A DNA stretch of 6,948 nucleotides. Origin: Campylobacterota bacterium. Lineage in GTDB: Bacteria; Campylobacterota; Campylobacteria; Campylobacterales; Sulfurovaceae. Location of the stretch: NCBI GenBank assembly GCA_022600655.1, contig JAHZJZ010000313.1, positions 1 through 6,948 on the forward strand, read 5' to 3'. This document shows positions 1-5,751 of the stretch, piece after piece. The translations under genes were made by a program, and so were the position numbers. The notes beneath the pieces were generated by a model. The model saw only the letters and a program-made list of their open reading frames with translations, was not told the DNA's origin and searched no databases. Positions within the stretch are counted from its first letter, which is position 1; each line of letters starts with the position of its first letter.

Positions 1-26
1 TGTGAATCTTGTTGGGGTTGTTTCAT
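1..26 (-). CDS. 5' end of a leftward gene, truncated by the window edge
   Basis: Reading leftward, an ATG at 26..24 opens a frame that begins MKQPQQDS and runs off the window. It is preceded by a good ribosome binding site: AGGAG (complement of 35-39) with 8 bases of spacing. A TATAGA sequence that could be a -10 box lies about 20 bases further upstream (complement of 47-52). The gene lies 65 bases downstream of the AraC-family gene in the same direction, so it could be that regulator's target or share its transcript. Eight codons are too few to assign a product. The call rests on the start codon and ribosome binding site only. Confidence 0.45.
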
Positions 27-47
27 AGATGTAGCTCCTAATTTTTC

Positions 48-58
48 TATAGTCTATA
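48..58. repeat. 11-bp palindrome upstream of the left-edge gene
   Basis: TATAG-T-CTATA is a perfect palindrome with 5-bp arms. It lies 22 bases upstream of the left-edge start codon, overlapping its candidate -10 box. It could be a small operator, or chance in AT-rich DNA. Confidence 0.3.
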
Positions 59-91
59 CTATTTCTAAACATAAGGGTATAAGAAAAGAGC

Positions 92-943
92 TTATCTATA
101 TTGGTTTTTAACTCTATACTCTTTTGGTGTTGTTTTACAATACTTTTTAAACTGAACAATAAACCACGAAGAGGTGCTATAGTCACACTCTGTCGCTATT
201 TCAGTGATACTTTTATTGGTCGATAAGAGTAGAAATTTAGCTTTTCTCATACGCTGTTTGTCAAGCCAAATTTTGGGAGACTCATGGAAGTTTTTTTGAA
301 ACTGCTTTTGAAAATGTGATGGACTCATTCGCATAAGCTGATACATATCTGATACTTTCTCAATAATATCGATATTCTCTTCTAAGATATACTGCATCCT
401 ATCTGTTGAAGTCTTAATAATGTGTCTAAAAAAGTGTTCCATTTTTTCTGGATAGGCTTGATAGAACTCTAAAAAGAGTAGTTCTATTTTGAGTTTAAGA
501 AGCTCTTTTTGTTTAAATGTATGCTCTACATGTGTTAATGAGATAGAGGAGATAAGTAGACAAATACTCTCTTGATTTTTATAATTAATCACGGTGATTC
601 TTTTGCTATTTCCACTCAGTTTAAGTTGATACTTTTTTACAAAATCTACGATAAACGCATCATCAAAAAAGATGGTTAAAGCTTTATAATCTTTTGAGTT
701 TTTGTTTGAAAAGTAGTTCCCCTGTGCAAAAAATATAGCTTGGTTTTTTCCTATTTTAAAGAGGCTCCCTTTTAACTCGACCTCTTTATCTCCCTCTTCA
801 ATAAGTGTTAACCCATGCATGGTATTTCGGATAAGTACTCTTTTATGATGCCTGTTCATACACTCTATATAGAGTTTTGTATCTATCTCAATAAGTGTCG
901 GTTCATTGCTCTCTATCTGATGGTTTGGGATGGTTATGGTCAT
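92..943 (-). CDS. AraC/XylS-family transcriptional regulator
   Basis: A 283-residue DNA-binding regulator of the AraC family. Residues 1-170 form a poorly conserved N-terminal sensing region with beta-rich stretches (about 24-100), typical of a cupin-like ligand or partner-binding domain. The C-terminal ~100 residues carry the two helix-turn-helix units: the first around 198-219 (MRMSPSHFQKQF) and the second around 245-277 (ITEIATECDYSTSSWFIVQFKKY, ending TTPKEYR), where the family signature is well kept. Length is normal for a two-domain AraC protein. The ATG at 943 has no evident Shine-Dalgarno, and a TATAAT sits only five bases upstream, so the message may be leaderless or translation may begin at a later Met such as residue 29. 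The ligand is unknown. The natural candidate target is the same-strand gene just downstream at the left edge. Family assignment is firm; the regulon is inference. Confidence 0.9.
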   Translation of the reverse strand: MTITIPNHQIESNEPTLIEIDTKLYIECMNRHHKRVLIRNTMHGLTLIEEGDKEVELKGSLFKIGKNQAIFFAQGNYFSNKNSKDYKALTIFFDDAFIVDFVKKYQLKLSGNSKRITVINYKNQESICLLISSISLTHVEHTFKQKELLKLKIELLFLEFYQAYPEKMEHFFRHIIKTSTDRMQYILEENIDIIEKVSDMYQLMRMSPSHFQKQFQKNFHESPKIWLDKQRMRKAKFLLLSTNKSITEIATECDYSTSSWFIVQFKKYCKTTPKEYRVKNQYR

Positions 944-948
944 GGGAA

Positions 949-954
949 ATTATA
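949..954 (-). promoter_or_regulatory. candidate -10 box of the AraC-family gene
   Basis: A perfect TATAAT on the minus strand ends five bases before the annotated ATG. A start point about seven bases downstream would fall on or next to that ATG, implying a leaderless message or a later start codon. No convincing -35 box is seen, which is common in Campylobacterota. Confidence 0.4.
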
Positions 955-957
955 ACA

Positions 958-974
958 TTTCATTATGAATGAAA
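958..974. promoter_or_regulatory. 17-bp inverted repeat, possible operator
   Basis: TTTCATT-ATG-AATGAAA has perfect 7-bp arms around a 3-bp centre. It lies directly upstream of the AraC gene's candidate -10 box, a position suited to autoregulation or control by another dimeric regulator. AraC proteins more often bind direct repeats, so the identity of any binder is open. Confidence 0.35.
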
Positions 975-1031
975 AGCCAAACCTAAATCAAGAGTTTCAA
1001 CAAGGTGCCAATGAGATAATGAGGATTTGTG

Positions 1032-1037
1032 TATAAT
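1032..1037 (+). promoter_or_regulatory. -10 box of the lipoprotein-hotdog unit
   Basis: TATAAT preceded by TTGTG (an extended -10 style context), 27 bases before the TTG start codon. No clear -35 box. Confidence 0.55.
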
Positions 1038-1064
1038 AGATAAAAAATAAATAAGGGAACAGAC

Positions 1065-1316
1065 TTGAAATCAATACTATATCTATCATCTATTTTAATT
1101 TTTATTGGGTGTTCAGCACCTAAATCTATTGAACCTACAGCCTCATGTCTTCAATACCAAAAAGAGTTAAATGAGCTAAAGAGCAAACGCCAAAAACATA
1201 CCGTACAAAATGTTACAGCTTTTGTAATAGGAGCAAATTTAGCCAAACAAGAGGATAGACATATTGATGAAAAGATTCGTGTTTTGGAACTGAAGCTTTT
1301 GGAGTGTGAAAGATGA
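1065..1316 (+). CDS. small putative lipoprotein
   Basis: An 83-residue protein with an N-terminal hydrophobic signal (residues 4-14) ending in a lipobox-like FIGC, so Cys16 would be lipidated after cleavage by signal peptidase II. Phe at -3 is less usual than Leu but tolerated. The mature part is about 68 residues, largely charged and helical (about 29-45 and 61-80), with two further cysteines (28 and 81) near either end that could form a disulfide in the periplasm. The start is TTG at 1065, supported by AAGGG ending seven bases upstream and the TATAAT at 1032. The stop overlaps the next gene's ATG in ATGA (1313-1316), indicating translational coupling. I do not recognise a family; function unknown. 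Confidence 0.8.
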   Translation: MKSILYLSSILIFIGCSAPKSIEPTASCLQYQKELNELKSKRQKHTVQNVTAFVIGANLAKQEDRHIDEKIRVLELKLLECER

Positions 1317-1732
1317 AAAGATTTATAAATAAAGTTCCTTTTTCTAAATATATCGGAATTCAACAAGAGAACGATACGCTAAAACTAGAACCCAATCTAT
1401 CTGTAGAAAATCACATCGGCACCATCCACGCATCAGCACAGTTTACATTAGCAGAGACTCAGAGTGGGTTATTGTTAGAGAGACTTTTTCCTGAGTATAA
1501 AAATCAGGTTGTCCCTCTGTTGCGTAGCTCAACGGTCAAATATAAAAATCCTGCGACCAAAACAGTCAAAGCCTATGCTTCTGTTGATGAAGAAGCTAGA
1601 GAAAAGTTTAAAGAGCAGTTTTTAAAAAGAGGTCGTGCCACCATAACGGTTACGATTGAAGTTCGAGATAGTGATGATGTTATCACCATGGTTGGTGAGT
1701 TTGGGTGGTTTGTGCAAAGAGTAGAGCTTTAA
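1313..1732 (+). CDS. hotdog-fold protein, DUF4442 / PaaI-like thioesterase
   Basis: A 139-residue cytosolic protein that looks like a single hotdog domain of the DUF4442/YiiD-C/PaaI-like group, whose characterised relatives hydrolyse acyl-CoA or acyl-carrier thioesters. Key signs are the segment at 33-52 (N33, H34, G36, T37, H39, then AE at 47-48 and SG at 51-52), which corresponds to the central hotdog helix region, followed by a strand ending YKNPA at 77-81 and two long alternating strands at 108-118 and 124-137. Length fits the family. It begins inside the stop of the lipoprotein gene (ATGA overlap), so the two are co-translated. Enzyme activity and substrate are inferred from fold only; many DUF4442 members remain uncharacterised. 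It converges on nhaA with an 18-base gap. Confidence 0.75.
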   Translation: MKRFINKVPFSKYIGIQQENDTLKLEPNLSVENHIGTIHASAQFTLAETQSGLLLERLFPEYKNQVVPLLRSSTVKYKNPATKTVKAYASVDEEAREKFKEQFLKRGRATITVTIEVRDSDDVITMVGEFGWFVQRVEL

Positions 1733-1750
1733 TACCCTCTGCACTACTGA

Positions 1751-3088
1751 CTACTTCTTTAAAGAAGAACCAACAAATCGAAGCCAAAAATACCCAACCA
1801 GTCCAGCGAATAGAGAGGCAATTAAAACACCCACTTTGGCTTGAAAAATAAGTTCAGGGCTGTGTATAAAGGCTAAGTCTGCCACAAAAATAGACATGGT
1901 AAACCCAATGCCTCCTAGAAAAGCAACACCAAAGATTTGGCTCATGCTACTGCCTTGTGGTAGGGTTGCAACTTTTAGCTTGATTGCCATCCATGCAACG
2001 CCAAAAATTCCCAAAACTTTTCCCAAAATAAGACCTGCGATAATTCCAAGAGATACAGGCTCCATAATGGTTGTACCCATTGAGTTAAAGTCTATACTTA
2101 TTCCTGCATTTGCCAGTGCAAAAAGAGGAATGACGACAAGGGCAACAGGCAGATGCAAATCATGTTCCAATCGTGCAGAGGGTGTCCTTACAGCATCAAT
2201 TCTATCCCCTATATTTACAAGTATAGCTTTTTGACGCTCATGCATGGTGTGGTCTGTTGCTACAGGATAACTATCATACTCATCGAGTAAGTTTCTGGCA
2301 TCTCTCGTAAAATCAACAGGAGCCTCTTTGGGCTTGGAGGGTATTGCCATGGCAGCGATAACCCCAGCAATGGTCGCATGAACCCCCGATTCAAGCATAA
2401 AAAACCACATTAAGAGTCCCACAATGAAATAGGGTAAAATCATATGGATACCAAAACGATTAAGACTCACCATAATTAAGAAGGTTCCTCCTGCTAAAGC
2501 AAGTGGTAACATATTTATCTGTTCGGTATAAAAAAGGGCAATAACCAAAACAGCCCCAAGGTCATCAACAATCGCCAATGCAACTAAAAAGGTCACCAAA
2601 GCAGGAGGAACCCTTTTCCCTAAAAGTACCAAGGCAGAAATGGCAAAGGCAATATCGGTCGCCATGGGAATTCCCCATCCATTAGCTCCTTCACCACCAA
2701 GATTGATACTAATGTAGATAAGTGCAGGAAAAACCATACCCCCAATAGCAGCCAAAATAGGTAAAATAGCAACCTTTAGATTGGAAAGCTCACCTATTAA
2801 AATCTCTCTTTTTATCTCTAACCCGATAATAAAGAAAAAGATTGCCATCAGTCCATCATTTATCCAATGATGAATGCTATGTGAAAGCTTCCACTCACCC
2901 ACATTGAAATCTATTTTTGTATGAAAAAAGCCTGTGTAGCTCTCTGCAAACGGTGTATTTGCAAGTATAAGGGCAAATAGCGTCATAAACATCAATATTA
3001 TACCCGTAGTGGTTTGTGCATGTAGAAAATGTTCAAAAGGAGTTGCAACTTTCTTAAAAGTCTTCTCCCATGGAGCGTACAATTTCAT
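1751..3088 (-). CDS. nhaA: Na+/H+ antiporter NhaA
   Basis: Inner-membrane antiporter that exports Na+ (or Li+) in exchange for protons, used in salt and alkaline-pH homeostasis. The 445-residue sequence contains the NhaA hallmarks: ATDIAFA with Asp145 (equivalent to E. coli D133), AIVDDLGA with Asp175-Asp176 (E. coli D163/D164, the ion-binding pair), LANAG at 325-329, Lys357 in GLILGK (E. coli K300), and GGIGFTMSIF at 392-401. About 11-12 hydrophobic helices are visible. It is longer than the 388-residue E. coli protein mainly because of a hydrophilic segment of roughly 50-60 residues (about 251-311) between membrane helices, a layout I recall from some other NhaA lineages. The ATG at 3088 has an AAGGA ribosome binding site with 7 bases of spacing. 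It is monocistronic here and divergent from the methyltransferase gene. Confidence 0.97.
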   Translation of the reverse strand: MKLYAPWEKTFKKVATPFEHFLHAQTTTGIILMFMTLFALILANTPFAESYTGFFHTKIDFNVGEWKLSHSIHHWINDGLMAIFFFIIGLEIKREILIGELSNLKVAILPILAAIGGMVFPALIYISINLGGEGANGWGIPMATDIAFAISALVLLGKRVPPALVTFLVALAIVDDLGAVLVIALFYTEQINMLPLALAGGTFLIMVSLNRFGIHMILPYFIVGLLMWFFMLESGVHATIAGVIAAMAIPSKPKEAPVDFTRDARNLLDEYDSYPVATDHTMHERQKAILVNIGDRIDAVRTPSARLEHDLHLPVALVVIPLFALANAGISIDFNSMGTTIMEPVSLGIIAGLILGKVLGIFGVAWMAIKLKVATLPQGSSMSQIFGVAFLGGIGFTMSIFVADLAFIHSPELIFQAKVGVLIASLFAGLVGYFWLRFVGSSLKK

Positions 3089-3116
3089 TGTTTAGTCCTT
3101 TTTTATCTAAAAAATT

Positions 3117-3122
3117 ATTTTA
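3117..3122 (-). promoter_or_regulatory. candidate -10 box of nhaA
   Basis: TAAAAT on the minus strand, 28 bases before the nhaA start codon. It is a weak match in an AT-rich spacer, and other A/T hexamers nearby could serve instead. Confidence 0.25.
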
Positions 3123-3154
3123 ACATTTCATTACTTCATCAAACATAGCGATGA

Positions 3155-3182
3155 TTGTCTTTTAATAAGTTCTATGTATAAT
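3155..3182 (+). promoter_or_regulatory. promoter of the methyltransferase gene
   Basis: TTGTCT (3155-3160) as -35 and a perfect TATAAT (3177-3182) as -10, separated by 16 bases, lie 24 bases before the ATG at 3207. The ribosome binding site AAGAGG (3196-3201) follows. Confidence 0.65.
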
Positions 3183-3206
3183 AGTTAGAGTAAAAAAGAG
3201 GTAAAA

Positions 3207-3713
3207 ATGAACCAAATTAATATAAGTTACTACAAAAAAAATGGTGTAGCGTTTATACTCGGCTCTTATAAAAACCAACTCTGTTTAATCGACTCTTTAG
3301 AGCGAAAAAATAAAACCACTCTTTATAACCGACTAAAAAAGCACCTAAAAGCTGAGTTTGTAGAGTGTGAAGATGAAGTTTTACAGCAGACGGCTAAAGA
3401 GCTTGATGAGTATTTTAAAGGGCTAAGAAGAGCATTTAGTATGCCACTGCTATTAGTAGGCAGTCCATTCCAAAAATCGGTATGGGAAGCCCTGCTAAAA
3501 ATCCCTTATGGAGAGACTTCGAGTTACAAACAACAAGCCCAAATGATAGGTAATGAAAAAGCTGTACGAGCTGTAGCCAATGCCAATGGGGCGAATGCTA
3601 TAGGTATTATTGTGCCTTGTCATCGGATTATTGGTAGTGATGGTAGCTTGACAGGGTATGCAGGTGGATTGGAGTTGAAGCAGAGGTTATTGCGATTAGA
3701 GGGTGGTATTTAA
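3207..3713 (+). CDS. ogt: methylated-DNA--protein-cysteine S-methyltransferase
   Basis: DNA repair protein that removes the alkyl group from O6-alkylguanine (and O4-alkylthymine) by irreversible transfer to its own cysteine. The 168 residues hold a degenerate N-terminal ribonuclease-like domain (about 1-80) and the conserved C-terminal domain (about 83-167). The active site is VPCHRI with Cys138. Also visible are Tyr107 and the arginine finger Arg121 (in AVRAVA) of the DNA-binding helix-turn-helix, the hinge Asn130, and Glu165 near the end. Length matches stand-alone Ogt/AGT proteins, with no AdaA or AlkA domain. The ATG at 3207 has AAGAGG five bases upstream. It stands alone, divergent from nhaA and convergent with the HxlR gene eight bases away. 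Ogt versus the C-terminal Ada type cannot be separated by function from sequence alone. Confidence 0.95.
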   Translation: MNQINISYYKKNGVAFILGSYKNQLCLIDSLERKNKTTLYNRLKKHLKAEFVECEDEVLQQTAKELDEYFKGLRRAFSMPLLLVGSPFQKSVWEALLKIPYGETSSYKQQAQMIGNEKAVRAVANANGANAIGIIVPCHRIIGSDGSLTGYAGGLELKQRLLRLEGGI

Positions 3714-3723
3714 CCTCTATTTT
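3697..3723 (+). terminator. possible intrinsic terminator of the methyltransferase gene
   Basis: TAGAGG (3697-3702) can pair with CCTCTA (3714-3719) across an 11-base loop, followed by TTTT (3720-3723). It overlaps the end of the gene and the start of the convergent HxlR coding end. The short stem and long loop make it weak. Confidence 0.4.
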
Positions 3724-4114
3724 ACTCACCTAAGCCAAGTCTCTTAGCCACTTCAAGCTCACAACAAGCATGATTATCCGTAACCTCACCATGCTCTTCT
3801 ACATAAGAAACACCCCAATGAAACATCTCTTTAAGTACAGGTTGCAATCGTTTACCTGCTGGTGTTAAAGAGTAGACCACTTTAGGAGGCACTTCGGCAA
3901 ATACCTCTCGGTGTATAATATTTTTTGCCTCTAACTCTTTGAGTTTTACGGTTAAGGTCTTTTGTGTGATTTCGGAAATACTTTCATGTAAATCTTTAAA
4001 TCGTTTGGCTTCACTTAGTAGATTCCAGATAATGAAAAGTTTCCACTTATCATTAAAAATATCTAAGGTCACAGCTACGGAGCAGTGGTACTCTTTATCA
4101 TTGATTTTATACAT
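3722..4114 (-). CDS. HxlR-family winged-helix regulator
   Basis: A 130-residue dimeric DNA-binding protein of the HxlR/YodB/HypR group. Typical features are the N-terminal segment with a lone Cys11 followed by LDIFNDKWKLFIIWNLL (17-33), the recognition region ITQKTLTVKLKELEAKNII (49-67), and the wing VVYSLTPAGKRL (79-90). In YodB and HypR the equivalent N-terminal cysteine senses electrophiles or disulfide stress, so Cys11 makes a redox switch plausible. A CC pair at 117-118 gives further possible thiol partners. The ATG at 4114 has AAGGAT four bases upstream. It is divergently placed from a nitroreductase, the arrangement seen for hypR/hypO in Bacillus subtilis, and the shared 125-base spacer carries inverted repeats. 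Regulation of the nitroreductase and of itself is inferred from this context. Confidence 0.92.
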   Translation of the reverse strand: MYKINDKEYHCSVAVTLDIFNDKWKLFIIWNLLSEAKRFKDLHESISEITQKTLTVKLKELEAKNIIHREVFAEVPPKVVYSLTPAGKRLQPVLKEMFHWGVSYVEEHGEVTDNHACCELEVAKRLGLGE

Positions 4115-4158
4115 TTGAATCCTTAGTGTAATTTTAACATAAAAGATATTAATCTCTA

Positions 4159-4195
4159 TTACTTACCTAAACTACTGTAAGAGATATTTAAGTAA
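4159..4195. promoter_or_regulatory. candidate HxlR operator, nested inverted repeats
   Basis: Between the divergent HxlR and nitroreductase genes, TTACTTA (4159-4165) is repeated inverted as TAAGTAA (4189-4195). Nested inside is CTTAC (4162-4166) with GTAAG (4177-4181) around a 10-base centre. ACTTAC/GTAAGT-like half-sites in a shared spacer fit a dimeric winged-helix repressor acting on both promoters. Binding by this HxlR protein is inference. Confidence 0.5.
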
Positions 4196-4239
4196 ATAAT
4201 GGCTAGAATTTTCTAAACATAACCCCTTAAGGATTTAAA

Positions 4240-4896
4240 ATGGAAAACCAATTTTTAGAAGCCATGAACTTTAGACACGCATGTAAAACATTTGATGCAA
4301 GTAAAAAAATCACCGAAGAGGATTTTACAGCAATTTTAGAGATGGGGAGACTCAGTCCAAGTTCGTTTGGAATGGAGCCGTGGAAATTTGTGGTCATTCA
4401 AAACAGTGAGCTACGAGAAAAACTCAAAGCCTTTACATGGGGTGCACAAGGGCAACTGCCAACGGCGAGTCACTTTGTAATGATTTTGACCAGAAAAAAG
4501 AGCATGAAGTATGGTAGTGACCATGTGAAGCATATTATGAATGATATTAAACAACTTCCAGCTGATGTGTGTGAACTCTATGCACAATTTTATGAAAAGT
4601 TCCAAAAAGAGGACTTTAGACTCTTAGAGAGTGAGCGAACCCTTTTTGACTGGGCGTGTAGACAAAGCTATATTGCACTAGCCAATATGATGACAGGTGC
4701 AGCCACTATGGGGATTGACTCCTGTCCTATCGAAGGGTTTGATGCTGAACAGACAGAAGCGTTTATACGCGATGAGTTAAAGATAGATACCGAAGAGTTC
4801 GGTGCATCGGTCATGGTCGCTTTTGGATATAGAGCAGAGGAGCCACGAGGGAAAAGTAGACAGAGTATAGAAGCTGTAACGGCTTGGTATAATTAA
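4240..4896 (+). CDS. NAD(P)H-dependent nitroreductase, NfsB-like
   Basis: A 218-residue FMN flavoprotein of the nitroreductase superfamily, cytosolic and normally a homodimer, passing two electrons from NAD(P)H to nitroaromatics, quinones or similar electrophiles. FMN-contact signatures are visible: RHACKTFD at 12-19 (R12, H13, K16), SPSSFGMEPWKF at 39-50, ATMGIDSCPIEGF at 155-167 and the closing GYRAEEPRGKSR at 196-207. Length fits the NfsB/YfkO group. The ATG at 4240 has AAGGA with 6 bases of spacing. It is divergent from the HxlR regulator, which probably controls it, and is followed after 18 bases by a small cysteine-rich gene in the same direction. The natural substrate is not evident; detoxification of electrophiles is the usual role where such a gene is paired with an HxlR protein. 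Confidence 0.92.
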   Translation: MENQFLEAMNFRHACKTFDASKKITEEDFTAILEMGRLSPSSFGMEPWKFVVIQNSELREKLKAFTWGAQGQLPTASHFVMILTRKKSMKYGSDHVKHIMNDIKQLPADVCELYAQFYEKFQKEDFRLLESERTLFDWACRQSYIALANMMTGAATMGIDSCPIEGFDAEQTEAFIRDELKIDTEEFGASVMVAFGYRAEEPRGKSRQSIEAVTAWYN

Positions 4897-4914
4897 AACC
4901 CTAAAGGTTTACTA

Positions 4915-5064
4915 ATGAAAAAGCTATGCAAATTCAAAGAGAAAAGTTTTGAAGAGAACAAACAGTTCATTCTGCTCTATACAGCCAACCCGAAATTCAT
5001 CTGCACAAAGTGTTTAAGGGTAAGCAATAAGAAGAAACTGTTATGTAAAGCAGAGAAGATATAA
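4915..5064 (+). CDS. 49-residue four-cysteine protein, possible zinc-binding
   Basis: A short gene beginning MKKLCKFKEK and ending KLLCKAEKI. It has four cysteines (5, 30, 33, 44) in the order C-x24-CxxC-x10-C, spacing suited to one zinc or other metal site, and is very basic (14 lysines plus one arginine). The ATG is backed by AAAGG (4903-4907) with 7 bases of spacing, and it lies 18 bases after the nitroreductase stop, so it is very likely co-transcribed. From memory, small proteins with the same plan (N-terminal C, then YVCxKCxRVA, then LCKPxKI) occur widely in Proteobacteria and Campylobacterota without a known function; this is recollection, not a search. It ends within a bidirectional hairpin shared with the ferritin gene. 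Confidence 0.75.
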   Translation: MKKLCKFKEKSFEENKQFILLYTANPKFICTKCLRVSNKKKLLCKAEKI

Positions 5065-5086
5065 AAGAGGAAAACCCTCTTTTATA
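5060..5086. terminator. bidirectional hairpin terminator between convergent genes
   Basis: A perfect 11-bp stem (5060-5070 with 5076-5086) around a 5-base loop. The left arm contains AAAAGAGG and the right arm CCTCTTTT, so both strands end the stem in a T-run. It overlaps the stop codons of both the small cysteine protein (5062-5064) and the ferritin gene (5082-5084). Confidence 0.75.
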
Positions 5087-5594
5087 CTTCAGCAGTTGGG
5101 TCAATAAATACTCTAGCACCTAACTCTTTGTCGATACTGTAGAGTCCATAACCATCATTTCCAACCATTGTAAACTTATCAATAATTTCACTAAAGAGGG
5201 CTTCCTCTTCAACTTGTTCATTGATGTACCACTGTAATAGGCTATAGGTTGCATGGTCTTTATGTTTCATGGCTAAGTCACTCAAATCATTGAGAGAATT
5301 GGTCATTTTTTGTTCATGTTTATAGGCTTTTTTAAACACATCAACAATCGAATCAGCTTTAATATTGAGTGCTTTGATGTCTTTTAGTTTGATGTTGGCA
5401 CCTTGCTCTTCAAGGTATCTAAAAAGCTTCATGGCATGTGTTACCTCTTCTTGGTACTGCATATTGAACCATTTTGCACAGCCATTAAAACCATTTGAAC
5501 TGGCATATGCAGACATACCTAAATAGATATATGCTGAGTGGAACTCCTTATTTAATTGTCCATTTAATGCGTCGATTATCTCTTTTTTTATCAT
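5082..5594 (-). CDS. ftn: non-haem bacterial ferritin
   Basis: Cytosolic iron-storage protein that forms a 24-subunit shell, oxidises Fe(II) at a di-iron centre and stores it as ferric mineral. The 170 residues match bacterial FtnA in length and keep every ferroxidase ligand at E. coli numbering: Glu17, Glu50, His53, Glu94, Gln127 and Glu130, with Tyr24 also present. Four long helices plus a short fifth are evident. It has no haem-binding methionine at the bacterioferritin position that I can identify, so FtnA/Cft type is preferred. The ATG at 5594 has a strong AAGGAG ribosome binding site five bases upstream and a TATAAT box further up. Iron or oxidative-stress control is expected for the family, but I see no convincing Fur box. 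It converges on the nitroreductase unit. Confidence 0.97.
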   Translation of the reverse strand: MIKKEIIDALNGQLNKEFHSAYIYLGMSAYASSNGFNGCAKWFNMQYQEEVTHAMKLFRYLEEQGANIKLKDIKALNIKADSIVDVFKKAYKHEQKMTNSLNDLSDLAMKHKDHATYSLLQWYINEQVEEEALFSEIIDKFTMVGNDGYGLYSIDKELGARVFIDPTAEV

Positions 5595-5617
5595 TAATGC
5601 TCCTTGAGTTTTGGAGT

Positions 5618-5623
5618 ATTATA
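5618..5623 (-). promoter_or_regulatory. -10 box of the ferritin gene
   Basis: Perfect TATAAT on the minus strand, 23 bases before the ferritin ATG. A TTGTCA (complement of 5646-5651) lies 22 bases further upstream, too far for an ordinary -35 box. Confidence 0.55.
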
Positions 5624-5639
5624 ACTTTTATATGCTAAA

Positions 5640-5664
5640 AAAATATGACAATATGCCATATTTT
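5640..5664. promoter_or_regulatory. inverted repeat upstream of ferritin, possible operator
   Basis: AAAATATG (5640-5647) and CATATTTT (5657-5664) form perfect 8-bp arms around a 9-base centre. It lies just upstream of the ferritin -10 box. Read on the minus strand it also contains CATATT twice in tandem, 8 bases apart. It does not match the Fur box core I know (GATAATNATTATC), so the binder is unknown. Confidence 0.4.
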
Positions 5665-5719
5665 AACTATTCAACATAAAACAACACTATACTAATGAAA
5701 ATTCAAAGGTATAGCAGTC

Positions 5720-5749
5720 TTGACATACTATACCCAAAGTGGGTACAAT
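5720..5749 (+). promoter_or_regulatory. promoter of the higA antitoxin region
   Basis: TTGACA (5720-5725) and TACAAT (5744-5749) with an 18-base spacer form the best sigma-70-type promoter of the window. The predicted start point near 5756 lies after the ATG of the toxin remnant, so this promoter would serve the antitoxin only. Confidence 0.65.
5731..5745. promoter_or_regulatory. palindromic operator in the higA promoter
   Basis: TACCCA-AAG-TGGGTA has perfect 6-bp arms and sits in the -35/-10 spacer, touching the -10 box. A second inverted repeat, GGTATAG (5708-5714) with CTATACC (5728-5734), brackets the -35 box. This is a typical setting for autorepression by a dimeric HigA antitoxin; direct binding is inferred. 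Confidence 0.55.
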
Positions 5750-5751
5750 GA

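Noticed and set aside
1151..1366. 71-residue minus-strand reading frame
   Set aside because: It is antisense to the lipoprotein and hotdog genes, which have proper start signals and coupling. Its content looks like a shadow.
1754..1767. 14-bp perfect palindrome CTTCTTTAAAGAAG
   Set aside because: It encodes the last NhaA residues (SLKK), has no loop or T-run, and is best explained by lysine and serine codons.
1896..2234. 112-residue plus-strand reading frame
   Set aside because: It lies entirely antisense inside nhaA, whose motifs are unmistakable, and it has no family resemblance.
4411..4605. 64-residue minus-strand reading frame
   Set aside because: It is antisense within the nitroreductase gene with no supporting signals.
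5640..5664. Fur box at the ferritin promoter
   Set aside because: The arms AAAATATG/CATATTTT do not fit the GATAATNATTATC-type consensus.
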